Assembly (NCBI GenBank): GCA_950106755.1
Contig: OX467092.1
Coordinates: 4,960,001-5,024,000 of the forward strand
Reading direction: 5' to 3'
Source: Climacium dendroides
Lineage: Eukaryota > Streptophyta > Bryopsida > Hypnales > Climaciaceae
Length of the DNA: 64,000 nt
Positions within the stretch are counted from its first letter, which is position 1. Every line of letters starts with the position of its first letter. This document shows positions 12,230 through 23,722 of this stretch, piece after piece. The translations under genes and the position numbers were made by a program. The notes beneath the pieces are model-generated. The model did not search any database. It saw nothing but the letters and a program-made list of their open reading frames with translations, and had not been told where the DNA came from.

Positions 12230-13938
12230 AACATTATGCCCACTAAATGCTTCTCTAGCCAATTTCCACAAACTTGGATGTTTAACCTTCAATTGAATAA
12301 TTCTAGCCTGAGTACACAAATTTAATAGTTTCTCAACTTTTAATTTCCTATGAATATTGTAACCATGCTTAGCACGTTCAGAAATTGAAAGATAACCAAG
12401 ATGCCTTTTTGATCTAGTGGTCCTTGTCCCCCTTTTCTCTATGCTACGATCTTCTCTAATAACTCTTTTTCGGAAGTCACTTTCCAAAGGAATTGCAGAG
12501 TACATAGAGCAAGAAAGATTGGGAAAATCCTCACCTGAATTGTTGATTCAAATACAAGATCTGTGCCTAAACGTACCATTTATTTTAACATCCTCATCAT
12601 TTTGTGAGAAACTTGCACTAATGTGAGGTTCAAGATACTACATCCCTTCTGCATGAGGATCTTCAAGTAATTCCCAAATAGAATACGAAATACCACCATA
12701 AGTAGAAGTGGGACCCTTGAAACCCCAACACAATACACCCAATATTCTATTTTGATCAAAGGAAGAAGATTCACCTTGTTCAATCTCAACAACCCCAGTT
12801 TCTCGCCTCCACCATCTTCCAAGATCATATTGGTTAGAGTGGATACTGATCTCTGATGATAGTGTAGGCCGCCCCCTTCATCCACTAAGAAGTGCAGCCG
12901 GTCTTTTCTTGGAAGAAGATCCATCTTTTGTGGCTTGTAGGTGCTTTGAGGAAGCCAAATGATGTCACAAATTTCAATTCAAATTCATTGGCGGACAAAA
13001 AGCAATCAAATCTCGACAGTAGAAACACCTCACCTTCATCCAAAAACTTTTAGATGATGACTCCTTGAATGACCCCAACATGTTGAATGGCTTTGGAGAA
13101 TCTTATACACTGTCATTCACAGCTTCCATGATCAAACCCCCCTTATCTATGAACTTCTAGTGTATCTCAAGAGTTATAGGAGTGGCCTTTCCCTTCTCTG
13201 CAATGGATTGCGGATGATCATTGTACTGCATGTTATGGTGCATACACCAATTTCTGATATGGTTTGTGTTGGACAAGTGCTTCCATCTGAAATTATTGAA
13301 AAGATTTTGAATTTTGGTTTTGTCGTGCTTCCCACTGTCCCCCCTATCTCCTTTCGGCACTCAATACAAAAATCTTTATTATTCCATTTCTAGCAAAAAT
13401 TTTAGTCCTCAGCAACCACCGATTGTCTTCTTGTGATGAGCACTTTAATTCCCTTATCATCTTCTCTAACTGTTCAAGGTAGAGTTCCCACACCTCTTTG
13501 GAAAGCAATGTAGAATGAAGCTGATGGTCCAGTGAATCAATGATTCCTGGTATTCCAATGATCCTAGAATTGGCAACAGGATCCACACCAGTTTGGCACC
13601 TTCTTCGTCAATGAGGGAGAAACCCCATCTTAAACTTCTATTGGAATTTGCACAACATCCTTGTCCACTCAATGTCGTTTAGTAGCTCCTTTGTCCTTAG
13701 ACCACACTAGCAAAACATACACATCTATGACCACATCATTCAAAGCTTCTATTTTTTGCCTTATTCTACAACGCTCTTTGTTATCCCAAAACTCAAATGG
13801 CCACTCCAGCACTGATTTCTCCTTTAAACAAACCCTGAGGGAAGCATATATTTCATTTGTAAGCAACTTGACCTTGCTGTAAAATTCCGGAATAGAGAAA
13901 TCAACCTCCATTGTAAATATCTTGACTTGTGTAGGCAT
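12230..13938 (-). pseudogene. Decayed protein-coding gene of unknown family
   Basis: Reading the - strand from ATG 13938, an 89-codon frame (to 13669) begins MPTQVKIFTMEVDFSIPEF. A shifted frame at 13586-13344 has a helical region with WELYLEQLEKMIRELK. A coherent frame from about 12.87 to 12.23 kb encodes GFKGPTSTYGGISYSIWELL and, further on, a basic segment with RSKRHLGYLSISERAKHGYN and HPSLWKLAREAF. The last frame is broken by an in-frame TAG (after AEGM) and TGA (after RHRSCI). The stops and frame shifts argue for a pseudogene or a very diverged gene with unseen introns. The leader on the same strand carries a telo-box-like TAGGGTTTAGGGTTT near 14205-14220. The family is not recognised; a captured host gene and a transposon protein are both possible. 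Confidence 0.5.
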
Positions 13939-14199
13939 GGCGTGATACCCTAAACTCTATTGCAACGCACTAGCAACTTATAATTGAAAACAAAGCTTGA
14001 ATTGAAAGATGAAGTGCCCCAAATCCTAATGAAGCAAGAAAACAAGGAGATGAGTTTACTTGTCTTCAACCAAAGTTGTCCTACCCTAAACTAGATTTGT
14101 CTAGTAGAAAAAAAAAATTCATTGTACTTGCAACTCCCACCACTTAGCACAACAACAAACAAATCAAACATTTGTACAAACAAATTCTCTCATGGAGCA

Positions 14200-14222
14200 A
14201 ACCCTAAACCCTAAGGTACTTA
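14200..14222 (-). promoter_or_regulatory. Telo-box-like leader motif
   Basis: AAACCCTAAACCCTAAGG on the + strand is two tandem telo-box units when read on the - strand, upstream of the decayed gene above. Two repeat units are too few for an interstitial telomere tract; a gene leader element is more likely. Confidence 0.4.
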
Positions 14223-15150
14223 GACAAACACCGCCCATCAAACAAACTTGTCTTGCAACACCGCCCATCAACAAACCTCTGAAAATAGGAACCAATGTCA
14301 GGAAGCTAGAGTGCGTGAGCAATGGCCAAATTTTTGAACCATGAACCCTAAAAATTTGAAACCAAGCTCCTTTGTTCATCTACACTCACCAAAAGTGGTG
14401 AAATTATTTAAAAATAGTATGATGCAATCCATTGATTATTAATTACACTTATTTATTGCCGGTCACATAACAAACACAATATAAATCTTTGCACTGAACT
14501 TAAAAGATGTCTCAAGTGTGCCTTCATTGTTTTGCTACAAAGAAATTTCTCCCCAACCTTTTGCTCAATCTCTAGACATTCACTCTTCATAGTGACAAAC
14601 TTATTATAAGGGGGAGTCATCACTATAAGAAAACGATGTTTTTGGACATGTTTTTGTAAAACGTGCCATGTTGTGTTAGACATTACAATGTCGATGGATT
14701 CCAGGCCTCCGAGGTCAGAATTCAAAGTGATGTCAATGAAAATAGATACCAAGAATATGGAAAAGGCTGTTCTATCAACGTAGATAGGTTTATCAAAATT
14801 GACATCTTCAAAAACATGTCCGTGTTTTTTTATACGTTACAAAAAACACAAGGATTCAACGTCAACGATTGAGGTGCTTTTTACTTTAGGTAATGTTGCA
14901 ACCTGACTTTTTGATTTTTTCTCTCTATCGTGTTTTGAAACACGGAATCCGGAAAAAAGTATACTTGGATTGGTGCAGAAAGAAGGAAAAGACTAAAAGT
15001 TAGGATAACTAGGGAAACAAGCAATGATCAAACCGGAAAATAAAATAGAACGGATCTCAAAAACGAATCCGGTCTAGATCTACAGCTGGAAGATCGGATC
15101 CGGGACCTATGACCGGAAAATCGGAAAAAAGTAATGATTAGGTTTTCTAG

Positions 15151-15177
15151 TATATAAAAAGACTCCTTTAGGGTTTG
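15151..15177 (+). promoter_or_regulatory. TATA box plus telo-box
   Basis: TATATAAAAA at 15151-15160 is followed by TTTAGGGTTT at about 15168-15177. This is the common layout of a plant pol II core promoter. Transcription would begin near 15180 and give a leader of about 630 bases before the MAETSDV start at 15812. Confidence 0.5.
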
Positions 15178-15592
15178 GATTGTCCATTTGCACCTGGGAG
15201 CTTTTGCGTACTTGCCACGCTCTCAGCTGTTTGCACCATTTCTTTCTGTGAAGTGTGTGTGAGTTTCTGTAAGTATGTGTGAGTTTCCTTTACATTGATC
15301 GTAGAGAAGAGTTGGTTGCATGTATCTGAGTGCGTCCGGTTGAGATCGGGTGAGCGCCGCGAGAATCTGTGTGAGGATTGGCACAGGTAGTAACTCGGTT
15401 GAAACCGAGGAGAGAATTGTGAGGAAACGGGACGTGCGGCCAGGAGAGAAGTAAGGTAGTCATTCAGTGAGGAGACGGATGCCGCACCCAAAGCATACTA
15501 GAACTCAGGGACAAGCGAGCGCATCAAAGATAGAAGTGAAGGTTAGAAAGGTGGCGCCTTTAGAGCCTAGTAGCGACTGAGAGAAAGTAGAG

Positions 15593-15800
15593 TTGATAGA
15601 GGATCTCTCCGCCATGGGGTGTGTAGGGTTTTACGGGAAACCCTGGGGCTTCCGAAATGAAGCCATAGTTAGGGAGTTTATAGATGGAGCCCCTAACCAG
15701 TTTGACAACTCCATCCGATCGGTTCCGCCCATGTGGACGCGGAAAATCTGGAGAGGAGTGTACGAATTTGTAGAAGACAGCACGGCGCGGCAACCCGGAA
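15593..15800 (+). CDS. Short ORF segment upstream of the gag-like ORF
   Basis: The frame with MGCVGFYGKPWGFRNEAIVR, from ATG 15614, stays open past 15800. Its composition looks protein-like (FIDGAPNQFDNS, MWTRKIWRGVYEFVED). It lies in a different frame from the following ORF. Its first 17 bases belong to one arm of a 25-base inverted repeat (15606-15630 and 15799-15823), so it may be inverted, spliced to the next ORF, or a shadow of a frame on the other strand. The function is unknown; it is possibly part of the same element-encoded protein. Confidence 0.3.
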
Positions 15801-17136
15801 CCCTACACACCCCATGGCGGAGACATCGGATGTCGCGCCGGCAACCCGGAAGGGAGATTTCGTGCGGGGGAAGTTCAAGGGAACAACCAACCCCAAAGCC
15901 GGATTCGCCATCGAGGATTGTGTCAGCGCGCAACACCGCCGATTGCTGGAGTTCTTGGTGTCGATTTTGCATTCGGAAAAGCCCACACGGGTGACTTCCA
16001 CAATCGGGAACACCATCTTCGGAGCCTTGAGCGGGGAGAAGAAGATGGTCTGGGCCAGCTACGTGCAAGGGCTAGTGAACGGCCTGGTAGCTAATGTGGA
16101 AAAAAGTAAGGCTACTCCGGTATGCCCCTACCTTTTCCACTTGTACAAGAATCAAAACCTCCTAACCACGGAGGAAAACAAGGAGTGGAGAGCCCAGATG
16201 GCTCTCCGGAAGTTCGGAGGCTCGGATGAGGAGGGATCCGAGACCAAACTAGATAGTCCAGAGCCGGAAGACAAGGGTGAAAACCCAAGGAAGAGGGCCC
16301 TGGAGGTGGAGGAAGAGGAAATCCCCCTCACTAGGAGAAGGTTCAAGCGAACTCCTAACTTAAGGGGTTCTCCTTCCGTTCCCCTTAAGAACAAGGAGCC
16401 GGAACCGGTGGGTAGAGTGGAATCAGTCGTTCCAAGGAAGGAAGAGCCAGTAGAGGCGAACAAGCCAAAGACCGCTTGGATAACCCAGTTGACAAACCTG
16501 ATGGGTCCGTACAACGACCTGATCTGGATTCTCAGTGCGGTGAGAGCAGATTGGGAGGTTAAAACCACTACGCTCCGCGAAGTGGCGGACTTGGTGGAAA
16601 GTACCTCAAATAGTGCACTGCCGGAAGCGGTGGCAAATTGCATCAGCAACCCGGATGTGATCCGAGAGTTAGAAGATCGGGTGTTGACGCAAAACATCAA
16701 CCTGCGAGAGATGGACGAGTTGGCAATCCGGTTGCGAGGGGAGATTCAAGTCTTCCGGAAGGATCTGGAAACCAGCCGTGAGTAGGTGAGGATTGCCATG
16801 TCTCTACAAGAAGAGACCAGGGCAGCAATAGAACGGATGACCACAGTGATGGAGGCATCCGGTGATGTGATGGCGAAGGCTAGGTTATTTGACGAGGGAG
16901 TGCACAAGGATCAGAAGCCATTCAGGACCCGGATTGCCCGCATCCTCGTTGACTTTGCTGAAGAGATAGAGGACACGATGAAGGAGTTCCGGAAGGATGC
17001 TAGGGGGATTGAAGAAAGCATCCGGAAGTTCCAGAGTGAGCAAATCTTCCTATCCGGGATTTCAATCCCGGATGATGTGGACGACCTGGAGATCCTGGAG
17101 GGAAGTTTGAGACCCCAGTCTCAAAGGAGAAGGTAG
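15733..17136 (+). CDS. Gag-like / element-encoded acidic coiled-coil protein, split by one stop
   Basis: The frame from ATG 15733 (more likely start: ATG 15812, MAETSDVAPATRKG) runs to TAG 16783-16785. It then continues in the same frame to TAG 17134-17136. Read through, it would be about 440 residues. It has an N-terminal helical part (LLEFLVSILHSEKP, MVWASYVQGLVNGLV), an acidic and basic linker (EPEDKGENPRKRALEVEEEE, RRRFKRTP) that could act in nuclear targeting, and a C-terminal helical coiled coil. There is no zinc knuckle, protease or polymerase motif. TAG is followed by GTGAGG, which also makes a plausible splice donor. The gag-like label is inferred from composition and context, not homology. 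Confidence 0.45.
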
Positions 17137-18449
17137 GAGGAAGAACTTCCGCGTCAGGAGCTCTAGAGTTGATAATAGAGACAACTTTCTCTGTGGAACC
17201 GGAACGCATTCCGAAAGGGGGAGACAGGAGTAAAAACTTGAGCGAACTATCACCAATGGCTACTCCAGACAATGGTGGACCCCCATAGGATGAGTAGGTA
17301 ATTAGGAATTTAGAAGTAAGAAATTTTGTTAGACCGGATCTTATCCCGGAAAAGTAGGAAAAGTTTAGATCCGAAAATCTCGGCCGGATCAGTGCCAGAT
17401 TTCCGGGGACACTTTTTGTAAATTTTTGTATATAATTCAAGTCTCAAGACTAAGACGAGGAGGAAGTCATTTTTTTTGCATATGCTGTCTCCTCTTATAT
17501 TTTCTATTATTTCCTTGTCTTCCCAAAGAATGGCCGAGTGAGGAGATGAGAGATTGAATATAGACAAGCGGATTGTGGAAGGAGTTTCTTCCCTTAGTGT
17601 TTTCTTGTGATTACATGTGCATGTGAACAGGTTGTAAGCGTTGGGAGTGAGTCATTGCACCTTAGTAGATTTAGAGTCCATTATTCCGGGTGAGATAGTC
17701 AGTGTTAGGCTAGGCAGTTAGGGAGGGGATTCTCAACTGTGCTAGAGCTACCAGATGGGATATCTAGGTTAGCATCCGATCGCTTGAGAGGTCTTGCCAT
17801 CTGAAATAGTAAACGGAAGGACTCTGGATTGCGTTGGTACGGGTTGATGCACTTGTAACCACCTTAGTTTCGTACGGATCTGAGGAAGCATTAAGGTCGT
17901 TGTAGTTGGAGAGGATCGTACGGAGGATTTTTGTATGACCTGCAGACCGGTTTCACTCCTGGTCTGTTATGAAAGATCAAACCGGATTCTATTAGAATAG
18001 GGAATTAGAGTTAGTCGAGTGATACTTTCGTCACTATAAGTTCCGGAAGGAATGGTGGGCCTACCTCTCTAAAAATCAAAATCAAGTGGCGGATCCCTCT
18101 GAAGTGCCAACAAAGGTTAAGCAAAACAAGAATGGAAACCGAGGAAGAAGAGATCCTCATATGTGGTAGTGATATCCAGACGGATTTGTTAGTTCCGGCA
18201 GGATTTGAGTTTATTGGATGACCGGATCTTGGTTCGGATTGAGTAGAAGTATAGTCCGGATTAGCAATCAATGGTCGAATGAGTTGTCCGGTTTGGGGGG
18301 AAAGGAGAACCGGAGAGAAAAAGAAGTATTTGTATTGATATTTACCCCCAAATCACCTAGTAACACGAAACACTTCACAGAGTCTCTTGGATTTGATCTT
18401 TAGAGTCGCTTTGTTATGCTTTAAAGTGATTTTTGTAAGCATAATAGGG

Positions 18450-19160
18450 AATTTCACTTACCCTGTGCTGCGACAGGTAAATTCATAGAAATTACTTTGG
18501 GCTGAGGTAAAATGTAGGAAATGGGATAAAAACGTAGTGGATGGACAGCAGAGGAGGAGGATTTCAAAGAAACATGATAAGATGAATGTTCTTTTGTTGA
18601 ATGTGAGCCAATTTGAAAAGGACATCCACAATGCATACCATGACTGAAAAATTAGAATATGAAGAAGTATTTTTATTTCTTAATAGAATGTAGGAATGGA
18701 AACAAATATTTGTAGAGGGAAAAAATTTGCAATGGTGAGTAGTGCACAATGGAAACAAAAAACTATTGGAAAAATTGTATTCCAAAAAAAAATTAAAAAG
18801 TCTGGAATGAGTAATGCTCCCTCCAAAACAAATCGGGGAAACAAATATGTAGAGGACAAAAATCTCTAAAGCTAAGCATTGAGTAGTGGGGAAAAAAAGG
18901 AACAGGAAAGACAAAGGGAAAAAATGTTGAATGGTGAGTGTTGAGGTGTGGAAAGGAAAAAAACGGAAACAATTATTTGTTGTGGAAAAATATCTCCAAT
19001 GGTAAACAATGCAGAAGGAAAACATAAATTGAATGAGAAAAAAAACTGAATGAGAAAAAATAGACATGGTGTTACAAAACTTAAAAGGTTTGCAATGAGT
19101 ATGTATCGCCCAAAAAGGAACGGTGCAAAGTAATATATGTATAGGAAGGAAAAATCATGT
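18450..19160. repeat. Degenerate tandem repeat region
   Basis: A diverged unit of roughly 90-130 bases recurs. It consists of GGAAACAAATAT(T/G)TGTAGAGG followed by A-rich sequence and CAATGGTGAGTAGTG-like segments. Copies are recognisable near 18700, 18840, 18970 and 19110. A related stretch occurs at 23.81-24.07 kb. No coding potential is seen. Confidence 0.45.
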
Positions 19161-19689
19161 TTTGGAACATCCCTGTTTCAGGGTGTTACTTGTCTAACTC
19201 CAATCTATAAGTATCTTTTCTAACATGTTCATGAAACTTTTTTTGTATATGATCAAATAGCATTCATATGATGATATGAAGGTAAGTTCCGAGCATGTTT
19301 GAGAAAAACCCATTTTGCATCATTTTTTTATAATATGTCTGCATGAGTATTATCTATGCTTTGCTAACTCATATTGCATATTTTTTTGATCAACAATGGT
19401 ATATCTGATCATTCATAGCCTCTCCAAATACACTCATAGTACATTTTTTTGAGTTCAATTGGTCGTTTTTCATATAGCTTATAAATTGACAACGCATTGC
19501 TTTAACAAAAAGAGGTAGCGCAAGTTCATATCTAATACTATTCCTATTAAAATGCATGCTATGGCATTCATGAATACATTGGAATAAAGGTGAGAATTAT
19601 CAAGACTTTATTCACTCTATAAACTTTGCATTTCAAAGCTATAAATCAATCAATGGAAAGTAAAGGTCGTAGAGTTCGTCATTTTTTTA

Positions 19690-19925
19690 CCAAAGCTCCA
19701 AGAGGTAATGGACCTCACCTATACCCATCCCAAAAACAAAACAAGACAATGTATTGTCAATGAGGTGCACGAGGTGTCTTCAGTCTATATACGTGTGTTA
19801 TAACTTTCACAAGGAGCAAATACATAAAATACTAAACGAGAATAAGACCATAGATTAACTGAAATTCCACAATGTGCTCTCTGTGAACTTGGTTGTTACT
19901 TGGACGCTATGAAAATGCCATGTCT
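19690..19925. repeat. Dispersed repeat, copy 1
   Basis: CCAAGAGGTAATGGACCTCACCTATACCCATCC and its downstream sequence (GTCAATGAGGTGCACGAGG, GTGTTATAACTTTCACAAGG, GGACGCTATGAAAATGCCATG) match copy 3 at 22.59-22.82 kb over about 220 bases. A shorter match is at 21.03-21.14 kb. Confidence 0.6.
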
Positions 19926-20293
19926 CTTGTTCATGAATAGAACTTGGAGAATCAGTCATGTAGAATATGCCAAATTTGTGTGAGTGATGCTTTAGCAGTG
20001 TCCAAAATACCCTGAAATAATTTGAACTTAGCATAAAGGGACTGTAAAGCAACAATTTTTGAAATTATATCGTTCACTTGGGTATTATCTGCCTAGAATT
20101 CGTGAGGCTGGTGGTACTAGTATGCTTCTCAGGTATTGATACCATCGCCGGGTATTGGAACCATCATCCAATATTGCAACTATTTAATTGCAACCCCTTA
20201 ATTTTGAGCTCAAGCATCAAAGGTTGAGATCTGTCAAACTATAAAGTTATTAATAAGAGTAACTTATTTCCATTACTCATGGCCTGTCAAGTA

Positions 20294-20374
20294 CTCCCTC
20301 TGTTCCACAAAAAAACTCCAAATCAAAGATAGCTCCAAAAAGAAATTAGGAGTTTTTTTGTGGAATAAAGGGAG
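20294..20374. mobile_element. Stowaway MITE (Tc1/mariner type), 81 bases
   Basis: The left TIR CTCCCTCTGTTCCACAAAAA is mirrored by the right end TTTTTTTGTGGAATAAAGGGAG. TA dinucleotides flank both sides (20292-20293 and 20375-20376). The CTCCCTC start and TA duplication are the established Stowaway signature. The element is non-autonomous. Confidence 0.9.
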
Positions 20375-21024
20375 TAATCAAGAAAGGTTTGGTTTACTTA
20401 ATATGGTGGTTTATTAAATGGTGTACTCCAACTATTTGAAATCCTTCACTAGATTAAGTGAAAGATATGATAATTAGTTGTATCTTGAGACTAATTGGCA
20501 TACTGATGAAATAACTCAATTTCCCTAAGTAAATATATGTATAAGATACTTATTGGTTCAAAAAATTGTGCAAGGACATAATTTTGGGAGGCACCTTTTC
20601 TGAAACTAGAGTAGGAAATCTAGAAAAAAAAATCCTTACTTTGGAACATCTCTTTCTAGATAAGAGCACCTATCTACTCACATCTTATCTTTAGCATTTT
20701 TGATCTGTACTAAGTAAACTTTCACCAAATCATGTAGTTGCGATTAAAATCAGCCCATTGTATAGTAAATAAAACACAATATTTGATGATATTAACGGGA
20801 ATGAAGTTAGATCATTACAAAGATGTCAATGTTGGATATATAGGAACATTACAAACATGTAGCAAATATTATCCATCATTGTTCAAAAAAGAATAAACAT
20901 CAAGTCAAGCTCCAATGCTTGAAGCTAGGAAATCATATCCTATACAAGTCCCTTTTTCCTTTTCTAGGACTAGGAAGGAAAGTAGGAAAGTCTTCCAAAT
21001 ATTGATGTTCCAAATGTCTTTATG

Positions 21025-21145
21025 AAGAGGTAAGCTTCACCTATGCCCATTCCAATAACAATCCACAAAAAAGTGACATTAGAGAGGTTGCACGAGGTGT
21101 CTTCAACCTAACCACACTTGCTATCATGTTCATATGAAAACAACA
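21025..21145. repeat. Dispersed repeat, copy 2 (partial)
   Basis: GAGGTAAGCTTCACCTATGCCCATTCC, then GAGGTTGCACGAGGTGTCTTCAACC, matches copies 1 and 3. It diverges after the GTGTT-like segment and lacks the last 80 bases. Confidence 0.5.
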
Positions 21146-21423
21146 AAGAAAATCTAAAAACTTTCCTAAGTCCAGTCATAAGCAATACCAGAATCCAAAA
21201 CAATACAAAAACAAAGACCTGACTACAAGAAGCTTGTGTTGCAACCATGTAAGCCAAAGAAGCCTTCCTTAATTAGCCTCAATTCAAGCCAATAGTGCCA
21301 ATAATCCTTGAGCCAATAGTGCCACTGTGTCCTTGTGAAAAGCTTAATAGAAGCTACTAATTGCAGTATGAGGGAGAGAGAGATTTTTGACACAAGAATG
21401 CAAGCTCAGTGAGATTTTGCTAT

Positions 21424-21580
21424 GAGAAGCTCAATAAATAGAGGTCACTAGTTGTAACATTAGAGTTGTTACCACAGCAACAGATCCATTCATCTGTGAG
21501 AAACCCAATAAATAGCAGTCACTAGTTGTAACTGCAGATTTGTTACCGTAGCGATAGATCCATCCATTGGCGATAATACA
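21424..21580. repeat. Tandem duplication, 74-base unit, two copies
   Basis: GAGAAGCTCAATAAATAG at 21424 is repeated as GAGAAACCCAATAAATAG at 21498. Each is followed by GTCACTAGTTGTAAC and by AGATCCATYCAT-like sequence. The copies differ by several substitutions. Confidence 0.7.
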
Positions 21581-22175
21581 GATCCACCCATTCGAGTTAA
21601 TACTTCGACAGGCTAGCCGTAATTTGGTGTGATATAGCTTTTATTAAAGACAGCTTAGTCCATTAGGAGCACAAAGCCTCCAATTTTTCTGATCCGTTTG
21701 AGAATAACAAAGATTGTGAATTGGTAACAGATTAGGGACCATTTGTTGTGCTAATGTGGCCAAATGACCTCCAATTGCAAATTAGCACTTATTATTATGA
21801 TATGACATATTAAATGTCATAGTTGTCATCTAGGCTATAAACATCACATGCTTAATTACCCTACCGGCTTATGGGTAGTTGAATAATGCAATTTCACCGA
21901 ATAAATAATATTGAAGTTAGGTATAACAATGTACCACTATAGAGGGAGATTGTCATATCTTTAGAGATTGGCAATATGCACTAGCTGTCAACTTTTCTTT
22001 TAAATCATGGAGTAAAAGGTTTAATGGAAAACAATCAAATCGGCAATTCACAGTAAACTTCTAAGACAAGTAGTCTAGGTAAGCTTTTCAAAATCATACA
22101 TGTGCTAGGACATGTGTTGAAAAAAATGGGAAATAAAAATAAACATAAATAAATATAGAACAATAAAGGTAAAAA

Positions 22176-22216
22176 CATATGATATATACATAAAGGTTTT
22201 TATGTATATATCATAT
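22176..22216. repeat. AT-rich perfect hairpin
   Basis: ATATGATATATACATAAA pairs with TTTATGTATATATCATAT across a loop of about 4 bases. Simple AT inverted repeats like this are common, and no function can be assigned. Confidence 0.6.
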
Positions 22217-22589
22217 AAAGAAATTTATACTTAAACCAATTTGTACTTAGACAATCACATTGATTTGGGTGCAAAAATATCTATATACTTTGTGCTAGAA
22301 TTAGATATCTAGAAAAAATTCCATTTCTGGTACATCCCATCTAGGGCAATATTCAAATTATTTCCAGTCAGAATGATCCATCAATATTTGCTTTAAGCAC
22401 ATCCATGTATTACAGATCCTTTAGATACGACTTAAACTCATATGGCTTATATTTCCACTGCTATTTTGAGTGACAAGGCTCACAGTTTGTAACCATCATC
22501 AATATCTTGCTAGAAAACACAACAAGTCCTAGACTATTTTGAGATACGAATCATGGTAATGGATGGTTGACATTTTGCAAAAGAAGCTC

Positions 22590-22822
22590 CAGGAATTCCA
22601 AGAGGTTGTGGGCCTCACCTGTGCCCATTCCAAGAACAAAAACAAACCAATGTTTTATTAGTGAGGTGCAATGGGTGTCTACATCCCACAAACGCGTGTT
22701 ATAGCCTTCATAAGGAATAAAAAAAGCATACAAGAGCAAAATGAAACACTGTGACACAATCCATTATGCAACATAATGTGTAGAACCTGGTCATTAGTGG
22801 CTCGCTGTGAGGACGCCATGTA
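22590..22822. repeat. Dispersed repeat, copy 3
   Basis: CCAAGAGGTTGTGGGCCTCACC, TGCCCATTCCAAGAACAAAA, GTGTTATAGCCTTCATAAGG and GAGGACGCCATG line up with copy 1 in the same order and spacing. The three copies lie 1.3-1.6 kb apart on the same strand. Confidence 0.6.
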
Positions 22823-23623
22823 TCCCGGTTTAGCTTTTAGGGACAAAAGAAATAGGCCAGAGCAACTTTGCTAAAGTCTGGCTAAAATTACTCTGATAGT
22901 ACTAACCCTTGTGGTCGGGTGTTCTTCTTTCCATCAATCTTAGTCACATCAGCCCAAGGACAAATAGGTCCAGAGAAAGCGTAACGAAAAAAATATGCAG
23001 TAAAAAGTCTCTCTTTCTGTCTTTGTCGAATGGGGAAAACATCTTTTTATTTGGAATAGGACGAAGACCCGTCCAGTCATGATAGACCCGGTCTTGACGA
23101 GCAAGGATATCAAATGCACCGCCGGGTATGTCCAAGAAATTATTTCAGTATGTGGGTCATCAGAGCCGCACAACCTGATGAGGCATACTTAGTCATTAAA
23201 GGGAGAATCAATGATCAACTGGCCATGATTGCTTTACTGCTTATGCAGTACCTGTAGCCTGGATATGGGGGCTATTTTGAAAAGGATATGAACAACAGAT
23301 AACCTAGCAATCTAAGCACAGATTAACGATTTAATGACGGATTAGTTTTGTGTATAAATGGATCCACTATGGCATAAATCACTTTTAAGTAAATGTCATG
23401 TTTAAACATAAACAGACTTGATTATATGTCAGTATGCAAGATACTAAACATATTTAAACAAAAGGATCATGTGTCAAACAAAAATCAATTTGAATTTTTG
23501 TTTATATAATTTCCAACAGTGTTTACAAAATGATAGAGGTAATTGCTATACCCTCTATTTTAAAATTGATCATAGATTTTTGGTACTGGAATGGAAATTC
23601 TAGTACTAGAATACGAAATCTAG

Positions 23624-23722
23624 AAAAAATAAAAAAAAATAAAAAAAAATAAAAAATAAAAAAAATAAAAAAAAATAAAAAATAAAAAAAATAAAAAAAA
23701 ATAAAAAATATATATATATATA
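23624..23722. repeat. A-rich low-complexity tract ending in (TA)n
   Basis: A8-9-T blocks repeat with a period of about 27 bases. They run into TATATATATATA. Slippage-prone simple sequence; no coding potential. Confidence 0.85.

Larger units (their letters stand above)
14900..18450 (+). mobile_element. TCCGGA-rich nested element with a gag-like ORF
   Basis: This block is much more GC-rich than its surroundings. It is packed with CCGGA/TCCGG words in the leader, ORF and trailer; examples are near 14949, 15070, 16755, 16988, 17334, 18042 and 18221. It has its own promoter-like TATA region, a long ORF and a noncoding trailer. No LTR pair, primer-binding site or pol-type domain was found. A non-autonomous retroelement or another transposon is likely, but the exact borders are not defined. 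Confidence 0.5.

Noticed and set aside
14200..14222. Interstitial telomere repeat
   Set aside because: Only two AAACCCT units are present; this fits a telo-box in a gene leader.
15631..16068. Antisense 145-codon ORF over the gag-like ORF
   Set aside because: It is a shadow frame caused by GC-rich coding sequence; the + strand has the promoter and the longer frame.
14900..18450. A complete LTR retrotransposon
   Set aside because: No matching LTR pair, primer-binding site, polypurine tract or pol domains could be found. Only a gag-like ORF and a promoter-like region are present.
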